Assembly (NCBI GenBank): GCA_022701275.1
Contig: CP031740.1
Location: 1,065,001-1,129,000, forward strand
DNA length: 64,000 nt
Direction: 5' to 3'
From: Microcoleus vaginatus PCC 9802
GTDB taxonomy: Bacteria; Cyanobacteriota; Cyanobacteriia; Cyanobacteriales; Microcoleaceae
How positions within the stretch are numbered: the first letter of the stretch is position 1; each line of letters opens with the position of its first letter. Made by a program: the position numbers and the translations under genes. Below, one piece after another: positions 1 to 7,695 of this stretch. The notes under the pieces were generated by a model. The model made no database searches. It saw only the letters and a list, made by a program, of their open reading frames with translations, and was not told where the DNA came from.

Positions 1-19
1 GATTTCCCTAAGAACTTTT

Positions 20-322
20 ATGCAAACCTCCTTAACTTCACCTTTAACTTCAGCTTGCCGTCACTGCAGGCACTATACACCTGAGGGGAGACGCGGGGGT
101 GTTTGCGCTCTACTAGGCGGGCCGGTTCAAGGTCACTGGAAAGCTTGTGCTTTAGCGGTTTCGCCTTTTAGGTCATCTTGGGAAAACATAGAAGAAATTG
201 GAATGTGGCAAGAATCGACTCTGATGCTGCAGGATGCCGCCGTCACTCTTTCCGAGCGTCCTGCCTGCCAGCTTACATGCACAACGTTAACCGAAAAATC
301 CGCAGCAGCAGTCTCGGTTTAG
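20..322 (+). CDS. Small Cys-rich conserved cyanobacterial-type protein
   Basis: A 100-residue protein starting at the first ATG of the window. The N-terminal half has the regular look of a conserved domain: a CxxC pair (C13, C16) followed by YTPEGRRGG, then C29 and C43 in a KAC segment, ending in a W-rich stretch. Four cysteines in a CxxC-x12-C-x13-C arrangement suggest a small zinc- or Fe-S-binding fold. From memory, short proteins with a CRxCRxYxPEGRRGG core recur in cyanobacterial genomes without an assigned function; I could not check this. The C-terminal 45 residues are low in recognisable pattern. The upstream region is cut by the window edge, so promoter and operon context are unknown. 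Function is not assigned. Confidence 0.65.
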   Translation: MQTSLTSPLTSACRHCRHYTPEGRRGGVCALLGGPVQGHWKACALAVSPFRSSWENIEEIGMWQESTLMLQDAAVTLSERPACQLTCTTLTEKSAAAVSV

Positions 323-545
323 TTAGTCGGCAGCAGGATAGATCATACCATTTTCGATTTTCGATTGGGAAATCACTGATCGTTATCATGGTTTGGATCT
401 GACAAAGCAGTTTCATTCTTTTTGGGAACTGGTATCAATACTGACACTTTTGGACATCGGGTGCATTTGGCTTTACTAACTCATAAAAATCAGCAGCATC
501 TACTTTAAGATGAGCGCATAAAAAAAAACTGATTTCTCCATCCAG

Positions 546-1379
546 CTATGGCAGCCAAGGATATTGACTAAAATCAGGTTGCCGTTTTTCCAAAAAGGCT
601 TGTTTGCCTTCGGCGCCTTCCTGGGTCATATAGTACAGCAAAGTGGCATTTCCCGCCAGTTCTTGCAAACCGGCTTGACCGTCGCAGTCGGCATTAAAAG
701 CAGATTTCAAACAGCGAATCGCGATCGGACTTTTTTCTAGAATTTCCGCCGCCCACTGAATCCCTTCTAGTTCTAGTTGTTCGACGGGCACGACGCAGTT
801 GACTAAACCCATTTCTAGGGCTTGCTGCGCGCTGTACTGGCGACACAAAAACCAAATTTCTCTGGCTTTTTTCTGACCAACGACTCTGGCGAGATAGCTA
901 GCTCCGAAACCACCGTCGAAACTGCCGACTTTGGGGCCGGTCTGTCCGAAAATAGCATTGTCAGCAGCGATCGTCAAGTCGCAAATTAAATGCAGAACGT
1001 GACCCCCTCCAATTGCGTAGCCTGCAACTAAAGCAATTACAACTTTGGGCATCGATCGAATCAACTTCTGCAAGTCGAGCACGTTCAACCGGGGTATGCC
1101 ACCTTCGTCTACATATCCCGCCGCACCCCGCACGCTTTGGTCGCCGCCGGCGCAAAAGGCATATTTGCCGTCTGTATGAGGCCCCGCACCTGTGAAAAGG
1201 ACAACGCCGATTTTTGTGTCTTCGCGGGCATCAGTAAAGGCATCGCACAGTTCCTGCACGGTTTTGGGACGGAAAGCGTTCCGTTTGTGAGGTCGATTAA
1301 TGGTAATTTTGGCGGTGCCGCCGCTTTTGTGATAGAGAATGTCTTCGTAGGTTTTGGCGGTTTGCCATTCAATTTGCAT
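546..1379 (-). CDS. menB: 1,4-dihydroxy-2-naphthoyl-CoA synthase (naphthoate synthase)
   Basis: Crotonase-superfamily enzyme that closes the second aromatic ring of o-succinylbenzoyl-CoA to give 1,4-dihydroxy-2-naphthoyl-CoA, a step of phylloquinone synthesis (the photosystem I quinone) in cyanobacteria. The whole length matches Men[12 protein letters not shown] near the N-terminus, [15 protein letters not shown], the oxyanion-loop segment [25 protein letters not shown] and the C-terminal QYPWLP. The Gly-containing TGPKVG segment is that of the bicarbonate-dependent type I enzymes (family knowledge). Two in-frame ATGs lie 6 nt apart (1385 and 1379). I chose the inner one because it gives the usual MQIEW start; neither has a clear Shine-Dalgarno sequence. 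The gene stands alone, with a dispersed repeat upstream. Confidence 0.96.
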   Translation of the reverse strand: MQIEWQTAKTYEDILYHKSGGTAKITINRPHKRNAFRPKTVQELCDAFTDAREDTKIGVVLFTGAGPHTDGKYAFCAGGDQSVRGAAGYVDEGGIPRLNVLDLQKLIRSMPKVVIALVAGYAIGGGHVLHLICDLTIAADNAIFGQTGPKVGSFDGGFGASYLARVVGQKKAREIWFLCRQYSAQQALEMGLVNCVVPVEQLELEGIQWAAEILEKSPIAIRCLKSAFNADCDGQAGLQELAGNATLLYYMTQEGAEGKQAFLEKRQPDFSQYPWLP

Positions 1380-1685
1380 AATCAATCAATTTGAGATTTG
1401 AGACCGAGCAGGGTGCATTAAGGCAGCGACAAGTCGCTTTTAGATTCTAGATTGATTCGGTTCAATGGGATACAAGGGTCGATCGACTCTTGCAAAAAAA
1501 ATAATGCGGGACTGAGGCAGAAACCTGGTTTTTTACGAACATACGCCGTGCAAAGCTCTTGGTAGGGGTTAAACAACCCGGTTTTTGAGGGTAAGAGCGC
1601 CCAAGTCCCATCTCAAATGGACACAGCGTCAAATCCTCGAATTCCTCTCACTACTTTTACTGCCCCAAAATTTATATGCGCTGGA
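1380..1685. other. Intergenic spacer with an AACCCGG inverted repeat
   Basis: About 300 bases between the start of menB and the end of the TerB-like gene. It holds one copy (about 1519-1586) of a dispersed inverted repeat with ends GAAACCTGGTTTTTT and AACCCGGTTTTT. No gene or RNA is recognised. Confidence 0.6.
1519..1586. repeat. Dispersed inverted repeat, AGAAACC(G/T)GGTT...AACCCGGTTT family
   Basis: Left arm AGAAACCTGGTTTTTT and right arm AACCCGGTTTTT face each other about 68 bp end to end. Similar copies lie near 5669, 22292, 28099, 32598, 33037 and 37976. The arms are conserved while the interior differs from copy to copy. Confidence 0.65.
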
Positions 1686-2282
1686 TTATTTGCGGAGTAA
1701 AATACTCAGCAAGTGCTTTGCTGCTTTGCCAAATACCGGATCGCGCGACTCGAATTCGCTGGGATCGAGTAAAGCTTGAACTTCGGCAAAAGCTTGTGAG
1801 TCGAGGGTTCCTTCTTTAGTAAATAAAGTTTCTAGGACTGCAATGTGTCTGGAGTCGAGGCCGAGCCGATTTGCGATCGACTGTAAGTACATTTGCTCCC
1901 GCATATCGATGTGTCCGTCGGCCGCTGACATTTCGTAGCCGGAACCGATAAGCAACAGTTTTTCTGATTCTGAGAAGAAAGCTGTCAGGGTTAGCAATTC
2001 CGTGGGGTTGAAGTAAACCTGCTGTTTGGATACTCCTTTGACAAGGCGCTGAATTAGTTCTACCCGATCGCGGTCGCCGCTGGCAAAGGCTTTGAGAGTC
2101 TTTTGCAGCCGTTCTTCTTCTTCAACTGCGATCGTCCTGTCAATAATCATGACTCCGCGCAGGATGGAAATTAGAGCAGTCACAAACACTACCAAAGGAG
2201 TGATATCTTGTTCGCGCAGCTTTTGTCGGCTAATGCGGCACAACAGCTCAACAATTTCAGTGGTTATCCTGGTGGTGTCCAT
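1686..2282 (-). CDS. TerB-like (tellurite-resistance TerB fold) protein
   Basis: A 198-residue soluble protein that is almost all alpha-helical by sequence. The N-terminal 70 residues include a hydrophobic helix (PLVVFVTALISILRGVMIID). The middle and C-terminal part resembles the TerB/DnaJ-N-like helical domain, with the acidic pattern GYEMSAADGHIDMREQMYL in which D-G-x-I-D-x-x-E is the typical TerB metal-binding-like motif. TerB domains occur in stress-response and membrane-associated systems, but the role of this stand-alone cyanobacterial type is not known. The ATG at 2282 is the only sensible start. It is divergent from tadA, whose start lies 80 bp away, so the two may share a promoter region. 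Confidence 0.7.
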   Translation of the reverse strand: MDTTRITTEIVELLCRISRQKLREQDITPLVVFVTALISILRGVMIIDRTIAVEEEERLQKTLKAFASGDRDRVELIQRLVKGVSKQQVYFNPTELLTLTAFFSESEKLLLIGSGYEMSAADGHIDMREQMYLQSIANRLGLDSRHIAVLETLFTKEGTLDSQAFAEVQALLDPSEFESRDPVFGKAAKHLLSILLRK

Positions 2283-2361
2283 AATTAAAAATCACTTTCT
2301 ATTAAGCTGTAATGTAACTTTACTTTCTCGATCTTAAGTTTTTCTGTTACGTAGGTATGAC

Positions 2362-2862
2362 GTGAATTCTAAAACGGAGCCATTCTCTATTAGTGATACT
2401 ACTTATTTTATTCACAAACGCTGGATGACTAGGGCTGTGGAATTGGCACAAGCAGCCGGTGATGCCGGTGAAGTACCCGTGGGCGCGGCAATTGTTGACG
2501 GTAGCGGCAAATTGATTGCCGAAGCGCAAAATCGGCGAGAGCGAGACTGCGATCCGACTGCTCACGCTGAAATCTTGGCTTTGCGGGCGGCCGGCCAAGT
2601 TTTGCAAGACTGGCATCTTAACCAATGCACGCTCTACGTAACGCTGGAGCCTTGTCCGATGTGCGCTGGTGCGATCGTCCAAGCTCGGATTGGCCGGCTG
2701 GTATACGGAGCAGATGACCCGAAAACTGGCACGATTCGGACTGCTGCTAATATTCCCGATAGCGCGCATTCGTGTCACCGCTTAGAGGTGCTCGGCGGTA
2801 TTATGGAGTCTGTTTGCCGCGATCAGTTGATTTCCTGGTTTGAAACACGCCGGAAAAATTAA
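2362..2862 (+). CDS. tadA: tRNA adenosine(34) deaminase
   Basis: Deaminates A34 to inosine in the anticodon of tRNA-Arg(ACG), an essential wobble modification. The cytidine-deaminase fold is clear: zinc ligand and catalytic pair in HAE (H68, E70) and the PCPMC zinc site (C98, C101), with VPVGAAIVD before and LVYGADDPKTG after. Length (166 aa) is normal for bacterial TadA with a short extra N-terminus. The reading frame opens with GTG at 2362; the ATG five bases upstream runs straight into a stop, and the next in-frame ATG is codon 22, inside the conserved KRWMTRAVELA segment. GTG is therefore the likely start. It is followed by a 283-bp spacer without a recognised gene. Confidence 0.95.
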   Translation: MNSKTEPFSISDTTYFIHKRWMTRAVELAQAAGDAGEVPVGAAIVDGSGKLIAEAQNRRERDCDPTAHAEILALRAAGQVLQDWHLNQCTLYVTLEPCPMCAGAIVQARIGRLVYGADDPKTGTIRTAANIPDSAHSCHRLEVLGGIMESVCRDQLISWFETRRKN

Positions 2863-3145
2863 CAGGTAAAATTTTTTACTCTCTTCTGGGCGATGTTTAA
2901 TCGAACTTGACCCTTTAGCTGGAATAATAGATCCGTAATTGCCCGATCGAGCTTTCCAGGCGGCAGAGTGCTCTGCATGAGTGCTGTCCGGTTGGCTGAG
3001 GTTTTACCTGTTAGAGATTATCTCTTGCGGGCGCGATCGCTCGATCGGTACAAGGCCAATAGCAAAAGTGTCCCGACCCAAAAACTAAAGATTTGTCCCA
3101 TCACTTACTTTAGACTTTAGATCTCGACAAAGCAGCTTAATTGCT

Positions 3146-3874
3146 ATGCCCCACACCGCCACGATCGCCGTTGAGTCCAGTAAATCATCTCTAGTGAAGC
3201 CAATGCCTGCCAAGGTAGCATCTAATACCTCTCGCGTTTCTCCTTGGTTAACATCCTTGCTCTATCCGCTAGGTCACTATGTTGTCCTACCGTTTCATTT
3301 TGGCAAGATTGAGATAACCGGACAGGAGCACTTGCCGAAAGACGGGCCTGTCATCTTAGCCCCTACGCACCGATCCCGGTGGGATGCCCTGATGATGCCT
3401 TATTCAACTGGACAGAAGGTGACTGGACGCGATTTGCGGTTTATGGTAACTGCTGATGAAGTGAAAGGACTGCAAGGTTGGTTCATCAGAAATTTGGGAG
3501 GGTTTCCTGTGGATCTCAAGCATCCGGCAATTGGCACTCTCCGTTATGGGGTGGAACTACTCCTCGACAGGGAAATGTTGGTGATTTTTCCCGAAGGCGG
3601 CATTTTTCAGGATGGCGAAGTTCATCCGATTAAGCCGGGATTGGCGCGTTTGGCAATGCAAGCAGAGTTGAGCAAACCGGGTTTGGGGGTGAAAATTGTA
3701 CCGATGAGTATCCGCTATCGCCCGCGCATTCCTCAATGGGGTTGTCAGGTAAAAATTGCGATCGGTTCTCCGATTTCCGTGGCGGATTATGCCAATGGTG
3801 GCGGTGGTAAAAAAGAAGCACGATTGTTGAGTGCCCAGCTCGAAATGGATCTTAAAAAGCTTGATGAAAGTTGA
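3146..3874 (+). CDS. 1-acyl-glycerol-3-phosphate acyltransferase (PlsC family)
   Basis: Membrane-associated lysophospholipid acyltransferase that would transfer an acyl group to lysophosphatidic acid or a related glycerolipid. The HX4D catalytic motif is visible as THRSRWD (H75, D80) and the second block as VIFPEGG (residues 146-152), followed by KPGLARLA. A hydrophobic segment near residues 33-50 (SLLYPLGHYVVLPF) probably anchors the protein. The first 30 residues are polar and non-conserved in appearance. Length (242 aa) is typical. The stop codon is followed within a few bases by a tandem 50-bp duplication and a purine heptamer array. Several PlsC paralogues usually exist in cyanobacteria, so I give no gene symbol. 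Confidence 0.88.
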   Translation: MPHTATIAVESSKSSLVKPMPAKVASNTSRVSPWLTSLLYPLGHYVVLPFHFGKIEITGQEHLPKDGPVILAPTHRSRWDALMMPYSTGQKVTGRDLRFMVTADEVKGLQGWFIRNLGGFPVDLKHPAIGTLRYGVELLLDREMLVIFPEGGIFQDGEVHPIKPGLARLAMQAELSKPGLGVKIVPMSIRYRPRIPQWGCQVKIAIGSPISVADYANGGGGKKEARLLSAQLEMDLKKLDES

Positions 3875-3877
3875 GGA

Positions 3878-3977
3878 GAAGAAGGAAGTTCGGCAACGAG
3901 CAATGTACGGGATGTAACGGATGTCAGGAAGAAGGAAGTTCGGCAACGAGCAATGTACGGGATGTAACGGATGTCAG
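3878..3977 (+). repeat. Tandem duplication of a 50-bp unit
   Basis: Two exact copies of a 50-bp unit (3878-3927 and 3928-3977), each starting GAAGAAGGAAGTTCGGCAAC. A third copy begins at 3978 but passes into a GGAAGAA array after about 12 bases. The unit seems to have grown from the heptamer array next to it. Confidence 0.9.
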
Positions 3978-4040
3978 GAAGAAGGAAGTCGGAAGAAGGA
4001 AGAAGGAAGAAGGAAGAAGGAAGAAGGAAGAAAGAAGGAA
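3978..4040 (+). repeat. Purine heptamer array (GGAAGAA)n
   Basis: Tandem GGAAGAA heptamers between the plsC-like gene and the small gene at 4126. The same heptamer forms arrays at 40350-40456 (inside a coding region) and 47482-47538. This matches the short tandemly repeated repetitive (STRR) class known from filamentous cyanobacteria. Confidence 0.85.
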
Positions 4041-4046
4041 TTATGA

Positions 4047-4052
4047 TATAAT
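4047..4052 (+). promoter_or_regulatory. Possible -10 box for the gene at 4126
   Basis: A perfect TATAAT lies 74 bp upstream of the ATG at 4126, directly after the heptamer array. No good -35 box is seen at the proper distance (the region is pure GGAAGAA), so this is only a weak candidate. Confidence 0.3.
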
Positions 4053-4125
4053 GTTTTCGGGTGCTGTGGAGAGATGCAGCACTTATTTTGCTGCTTTGTT
4101 ATGTCTGTATTAAGTGTGAGCATTA

Positions 4126-4506
4126 ATGGATTGTGCTTTGAACTTTAAGCCGGGTCAAATTGTCAGTTTAGAATGTGGAGATGCGTGCCTGCATTCCGAG
4201 GTAATCCAAGTGGTTGAGGCACGTCAAGTTTGTTGGGTGCGCCCTTTAATGTTAGTTGTATTACTGTCGGGGAAGGATTTATCGGCGCAATGGTCGGAAG
4301 ACTACACTTTATCCGATTTGCGCGATGGTGCTGATTTGCTGTGGCCGGGGAGTTTGTTTCGGGCGGCGCTGGATACCGAGGTAATTTCGCTGTTAACCGA
4401 GTTGCAGTCTCTGGACTCTGAGAAAAAGGATGGTGCGATCGCATCTCGGCAACTTAGAGATTTTGTCGATCGAGTTTGGGAAGCTTTTCCGAGTGCTTTT
4501 CATTAA
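4126..4506 (+). CDS. Conserved hypothetical protein, 126 aa
   Basis: A soluble protein of 126 residues that I do not recognise at family level. The sequence begins with a beta-rich segment (FKPGQIVSLECGDACLHSEVIQVV) followed by a WVRPLML block, then a helical acidic C-terminal half with LLTELQ and LRDFVDRVWEAFP. The opening resembles the small beta-barrel start of proteins that bind a partner rather than an enzyme; no catalytic motif is visible. The coding signal is good: no rare codon clusters, a strand-consistent frame and a clean stop. It is preceded by a TATAAT and followed by a cluster of hairpins. Function unknown. Confidence 0.7.
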   Translation: MDCALNFKPGQIVSLECGDACLHSEVIQVVEARQVCWVRPLMLVVLLSGKDLSAQWSEDYTLSDLRDGADLLWPGSLFRAALDTEVISLLTELQSLDSEKKDGAIASRQLRDFVDRVWEAFPSAFH

Positions 4507-4538
4507 TCACATATCTGGCGTTTTGTCTATTAGTCCGC

Positions 4539-4626
4539 CAGGGGTTGAAAACCCCTGTCTAATAGCTAACAGTCCTCTGGCATAGGACTGATACCCTCTT
4601 AATTCTTCAGTCCGCGTAGGCGGACT
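4539..4626. repeat. Cluster of three small hairpins after the 126-aa gene
   Basis: Three stem-loops follow each other: CAGGGGT/ACCCCTG (4539-4557), CAGTCCT/AGGACTG (4570-4590) and AGTCCGC/GCGGACT (4609-4626). The first resembles the 24-bp palindrome at 13089-13112, so these are probably dispersed repeats. They may also act as transcript ends between the convergent genes at 4506 and 4689. Confidence 0.6.
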
Positions 4627-4688
4627 TCGTTTGTCTAGAAGCGATTTCAATCGCCCAATTTTCTTTTCGCTTTTCGCGGACTCTTATA

Positions 4689-5453
4689 CTAAAATACAGC
4701 GTGTGAAAGCTCTTCGGGGTTGAGATTATTGTGAATAACTTTACCGTCGCGGAACCAGACAACGCGGCGAGTTTGGCGCGCCACTTCCGGTTCGTGCGTT
4801 ACCATAACAACAGTCATGCCATTTTCATTGAATTCTGTAAAAATATCCATTACTTCTTGAGTAGTTTTTGTATCCAATGCACCTGTAGGTTCATCAGCCA
4901 GCAACAACACGGGACGGTTGACAATAGCCCTGGCGATGGCTACCCGCTGCTGCTGTCCTCCTGATAGTTGATTCGGTCTGTTTTGCAGGCGACTTTCCAG
5001 GCCGACTTTCGTTAAAGCCTCTACTCCCCGTTCGCGTCTTTCTGCTGCGGGAATGCCGGCATAAACCATTGGTAGCATGACATTTTCTAATGCTGTCAAT
5101 TGAGCCAAGAGGTGAAATTGTTGGAAGACAAAACCTAATTTTAAATTGCGAATTCCGGCTAATTCTCCTTCGGGCATTTGGGCGACATCTACGCCGTCTA
5201 AGTAGTAACTGCCGCTCGTAGGTCGATCGAGACAGCCGATAATATTCATAGCTGTAGATTTGCCGGAACCCGACGCGCCCATAATCGAGCAATATTCTCC
5301 TTGTCTTACGGTCAAGCTGACGCCGTTTAAGGCGCGAACTTCCAGGTCGCCAATCCCGTAAACTTTTGTTACCTCTTCCAGACCGACAACAACGGGCTTT
5401 GAGAGGACTTGCGGGTCGAGGTCTTGGTATGTATCGGTTTGTAGTTCAGGCAT
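4689..5453 (-). CDS. ABC transporter ATP-binding protein, MacB/LolD type
   Basis: Cytoplasmic ATPase subunit of the MacB/LolD class, which drives mechanotransmission-type permeases in efflux or lipoprotein handling. All ABC motifs are present (numbering from the ATG at 5453): Walker [10 protein letters not shown] (59-67), Q-loop FQQF (110-113), signature LSGGQQQR (163-170), Walker [10 protein letters not shown] (183-191) and the H-loop in [10 protein letters not shown]. The reading frame also opens with TTG at 5477, giving eight extra residues, but the ATG MPELQ start is more plausible. No permease lies next to it. The MacB-like permeases at 44864-47474 and the adaptor at 47617-49485 lack an ATPase of their own and could be its partners (inference). 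Confidence 0.92.
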   Translation of the reverse strand: MPELQTDTYQDLDPQVLSKPVVVGLEEVTKVYGIGDLEVRALNGVSLTVRQGEYCSIMGASGSGKSTAMNIIGCLDRPTSGSYYLDGVDVAQMPEGELAGIRNLKLGFVFQQFHLLAQLTALENVMLPMVYAGIPAAERRERGVEALTKVGLESRLQNRPNQLSGGQQQRVAIARAIVNRPVLLLADEPTGALDTKTTQEVMDIFTEFNENGMTVVMVTHEPEVARQTRRVVWFRDGKVIHNNLNPEELSHAVF

Positions 5454-5668
5454 TTTTTTTATGTGCGATCGACACAACTAACTACTAACTTAACACTTCT
5501 TATCGGTTTTGGCGGCTGGAAGGGCGATCGTTTGGAGGCTAATTTCAGTATCAGGCGTCATTGCAAATGCAGCGGATTGGAGTCAACCAATCCCCAAGAA
5601 TGGAGATTGCTTGGCGACTTTAAACAAGTCGGACAAGTTGTAATTATGGGACTTACACAAAGGTGGTG

Positions 5669-5735
5669 AGAAACCGGGTTTTTTCACTAAAATCATTCGC
5701 TACAGCGCGCATAAAGCATAAATAACCCGGTTTCT
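5669..5735. repeat. Dispersed inverted repeat, AGAAACCGGGTT...AACCCGGTTTCT
   Basis: Arms AGAAACCGGGTTTTTT and AACCCGGTTTCT about 67 bp end to end, just after the frequently seen GGACTTAC motif. Same family as the copies at 1519, 22292, 28099, 32598 and 33037. Confidence 0.75.
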
Positions 5736-5770
5736 GTGGTCTTGATGCGTAAGCCCTAAATTAAACAATA

Positions 5771-5902
5771 GACCTCTTGCAAAAATGCTGAGACCCATCC
5801 CCAACCCTCCCCTTAGTAAGGGGAGGGAGCCTAATTTTTCTTGCTTCCCCCCTTAGCAAGGGGGGACTGAGGGGGGTGAGTTTTTGACTTTTGCAAGAGG
5901 TC
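5771..5902. mobile_element. MITE, 132 bp, with TA target duplication
   Basis: Perfect terminal inverted repeats GACCTCTTGCAAAA and TTTTGCAAGAGGTC, flanked on both sides by TA (5769-5770 and 5903-5904). The interior has no open frame and contains opposed CCCCTTAGTAAGGGG-type hairpins. A non-coding element with TA duplication is what a Tc1/mariner-IS630 transposase would mobilise in trans. Its termini differ from those of the IS630 copy at 6630, so that copy is probably not its driver. Confidence 0.85.
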
Positions 5903-5913
5903 TAATTTGTCGC

Positions 5914-6594
5914 TTAAATGCTCTCAGGATCGATGTTCAATTCGCGCAGTTTTGCTGCCAAACGTTCGGCCCTTTGAGCTTCTTGTTCGGCTCTTTGAGC
6001 TTCTTGTTCGGCACGCTGGCGGTTTAATTCCCCCTGTTCCTCCAATTCCGCATAGGAAAGAAACCTTTGTCCATCGGGTCGATATATTTCTAACCCATCT
6101 GTGCCCAACTCAAATCGCACTCCCAATCTCGGACTTACCCAGCCCTCCATCGGCTCAATTAATTCTAAGTTTCCTTCAATTCTTTGCCAACCGCTCAAAT
6201 CGTTGTTTTCGGGATCGTAAAGGTAATATTCATCGACTCCATAGCGATTGTAAAATGAAAGTTTTTTGTACATCTTGGTTTGTCGGTCGTTGTGAGAGCG
6301 AATCTCAAACGCAACTTGGGGAGCAATATTATCTTCGTTAAATTGCAGGTAGGAACGTCGATCGCCCTTTGGTCTGCCAAATATTACCATGACATCGGGT
6401 GCTTGAGAAATGTCTGGTCTACCTTCAACTGGATACCACAGTAAATCGGCGGCTACAAACACGTTTGGGTCGTTTTTAAACAGCGATTCGCAACCTTCTT
6501 TGATTTTGACAATTAATTTGTATTGAATTGTGCTATCTGCCATTGGTTGACCGTCGCTGCATGGATAAATAATTTCTTCGGTCGTGACTTGCAT
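5914..6594 (-). CDS. Uma2-family (DUF820) restriction-endonuclease-like protein
   Basis: Member of the Uma2/DUF820 family of PD-(D/E)xK nuclease-fold proteins, which is greatly expanded in filamentous cyanobacteria; biological role mostly unknown. Visible core elements are DLLWYPVEG, APDVMVIF with the active-site Asp, VAFEIRSHNDRQTKMYKK where the family usually has EVLSPST, and GVDEYYLYDPE. The C-terminal 45 residues form a charged coiled coil made of RAEQEAQ heptads, a common tail in this family. Total length 226 aa is normal. The IS630 element is inserted about 35 bp upstream of the ATG and may have displaced its promoter. Confidence 0.88.
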   Translation of the reverse strand: MQVTTEEIIYPCSDGQPMADSTIQYKLIVKIKEGCESLFKNDPNVFVAADLLWYPVEGRPDISQAPDVMVIFGRPKGDRRSYLQFNEDNIAPQVAFEIRSHNDRQTKMYKKLSFYNRYGVDEYYLYDPENNDLSGWQRIEGNLELIEPMEGWVSPRLGVRFELGTDGLEIYRPDGQRFLSYAELEEQGELNRQRAEQEAQRAEQEAQRAERLAAKLRELNIDPESI

Positions 6595-6644
6595 AGTGGT
6601 TGTCTCCGAAAACTATTTGATATTAATTACAGCACTTTGCGTGA

Positions 6645-7328
6645 CTAAGAGGTACAGTAACAGCAGTGAGCAAAATAATTTTCGATTTGCTTACTTGAAC
6701 ATAATTTCACACCCAATTCCAATAGTTTTTCCACAATCTGTACACTTCGAGGTACAAATCTCCTGAGCCATGCCTTTAATTCCCACCATAAATGTTCGAT
6801 GGGGTTAAACTCAGGTGAGTACGGTGACAAATACACTACTCTTGCTCCCACTGCTTCGATCATTTTTTCCACACCTTCTACCTTGTGTGCCTTCAAATTA
6901 TCCATAACTAATACCGCTCCTTTCCATAATTTGGGAACCAATTGTTCTTGCACAAATTTCTTGAACTCTTCTCCATTCATTGATTGTTTCATTGTTTTCA
7001 TGGCGATGACCTTCTTGTTGGTTATTGCACCAATTACTGTCACCCTACTTCCTCTATAAAATGGCTTGATATCGTAGCTTCTTTCTCCCTTTTTACTTCT
7101 AGCTCTGGATCTCATTATCCCTAGCAATACGCCCATTTCGTCCAAAAATATCAGATCTTTTGGTGCGACATCTCGGATTTTTTTCCAATATTCTATTCGC
7201 TGATTTTGATTAATTTCTTTATGGGCTTGACTGCTGCGTAGTGTTTTTTTTTCAAAGTGAGTTGCTGCTTTTTTAGGAATCGGCACATCGCACTCTCGCT
7301 CAACCATACTCCTGTTTTTTCGTGCCAA
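6645..7328 (-). CDS. IS630 transposase, DDE catalytic part (orfB, reached by -1 frameshift)
   Basis: Catalytic half of the IS630 transposase. The DDE/D triad is visible: D in FLDEMG, D in VMDNLKAHK and the third acidic residue E in SPEFNPIEHLWWELK. The first 25 codons before the A9 run (TTTTTTTTT on the + strand at 7244-7252) are an out-of-frame reading of orfA and have no family character. The true product is therefore the orfA-orfB fusion made by slipping back one base on A AAA AAA, giving LTLKKKTLRSSQAHKE across the junction. It ends inside the left terminal repeat. No separate start codon or ribosome site is evident. Confidence 0.9.
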   Translation of the reverse strand: MARKNRSMVERECDVPIPKKAATHFEKKTLRSSQAHKEINQNQRIEYWKKIRDVAPKDLIFLDEMGVLLGIMRSRARSKKGERSYDIKPFYRGSRVTVIGAITNKKVIAMKTMKQSMNGEEFKKFVQEQLVPKLWKGAVLVMDNLKAHKVEGVEKMIEAVGARVVYLSPYSPEFNPIEHLWWELKAWLRRFVPRSVQIVEKLLELGVKLCSSKQIENYFAHCCYCTS

Positions 7329-7609
7329 TACTCACAGTATTCCGCTAGTGTGTAATCTGGATACTGGGCTACCATCTCTTCAATCTGTTGTTCGTGACCA
7401 AACAGTAAACTCGGTTTACCGCCCTTTGCCTGACTAGGGAGTAATCTTCCTGTCTCTTTTTTTCGCTTTAGTAGGGCTTGTACGGTACTTTTACTGACTT
7501 GAAATCTTTCTGCTACTTGCCGAATAGAGGTGTTACCTGCCTCGTAAGTGTCAACAATCTTTTGACGCATATCTAGGGAGTAGGGTTTCATTTTTTTCTT
7601 TCTTACCAC
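7193..7609 (-). CDS. IS630 transposase, helix-turn-helix part (orfA)
   Basis: N-terminal DNA-binding half of the IS630 transposase. A helix-turn-helix of the Tc1/IS630 type is clear: SLDMRQKIVDTYEAGNTSIR, then VAERFQVSKSTVQALLKR, followed by a second helical unit with LAEYCEYWHEKTGVWLSES. The frame opens with GTG at 7609, but the ATG at 7591 (MKPYSLD) is the usual start for this family. After the A9 run the frame continues only 18 residues (HYAAVKPIKKL...) to a stop, as expected for a programmed frameshift element. Confidence 0.88.
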   Translation of the reverse strand: MVRKKKMKPYSLDMRQKIVDTYEAGNTSIRQVAERFQVSKSTVQALLKRKKETGRLLPSQAKGGKPSLLFGHEQQIEEMVAQYPDYTLAEYCEYWHEKTGVWLSESAMCRFLKKQQLTLKKKHYAAVKPIKKLIKISE

Positions 7610-7695
7610 CTCTACTATTGTACCTAACTGTTAAGCAAAGTGCTGTATACTATTTTTTGAACTAGCATAATTTGTGGATACTTTTTTTGTTTTGA

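Larger units (their letters stand above)
5454..5913. other. Intergenic spacer with two mobile-type repeats
   Basis: A 460-bp spacer upstream of the ABC ATPase and downstream of the Uma2 gene. It holds an AACCCGG-family inverted repeat (5669-5735) and a MITE (5771-5902). No gene is supported here. Confidence 0.7.
6630..7645 (-). mobile_element. IS630-family insertion sequence (1016 bp)
   Basis: Complete element with imperfect terminal inverted repeats of about 29 bp: the outer CAGCACTTTGC is identical at both ends and the inner AGGTACA matches again. It is flanked by the TA duplication typical of IS630 (6628-6629 and 7646-7647). It encodes a two-frame transposase on the minus strand. Both ends and both frames are intact, so it may be active. 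Confidence 0.92.

Noticed and set aside
3871..4113. 80-codon open frame over the 50-bp duplication and heptamer array
   Set aside because: It is the repeat DNA read as protein (KKEEGRR-type) and overlaps the plsC stop; no ribosome site or domain.
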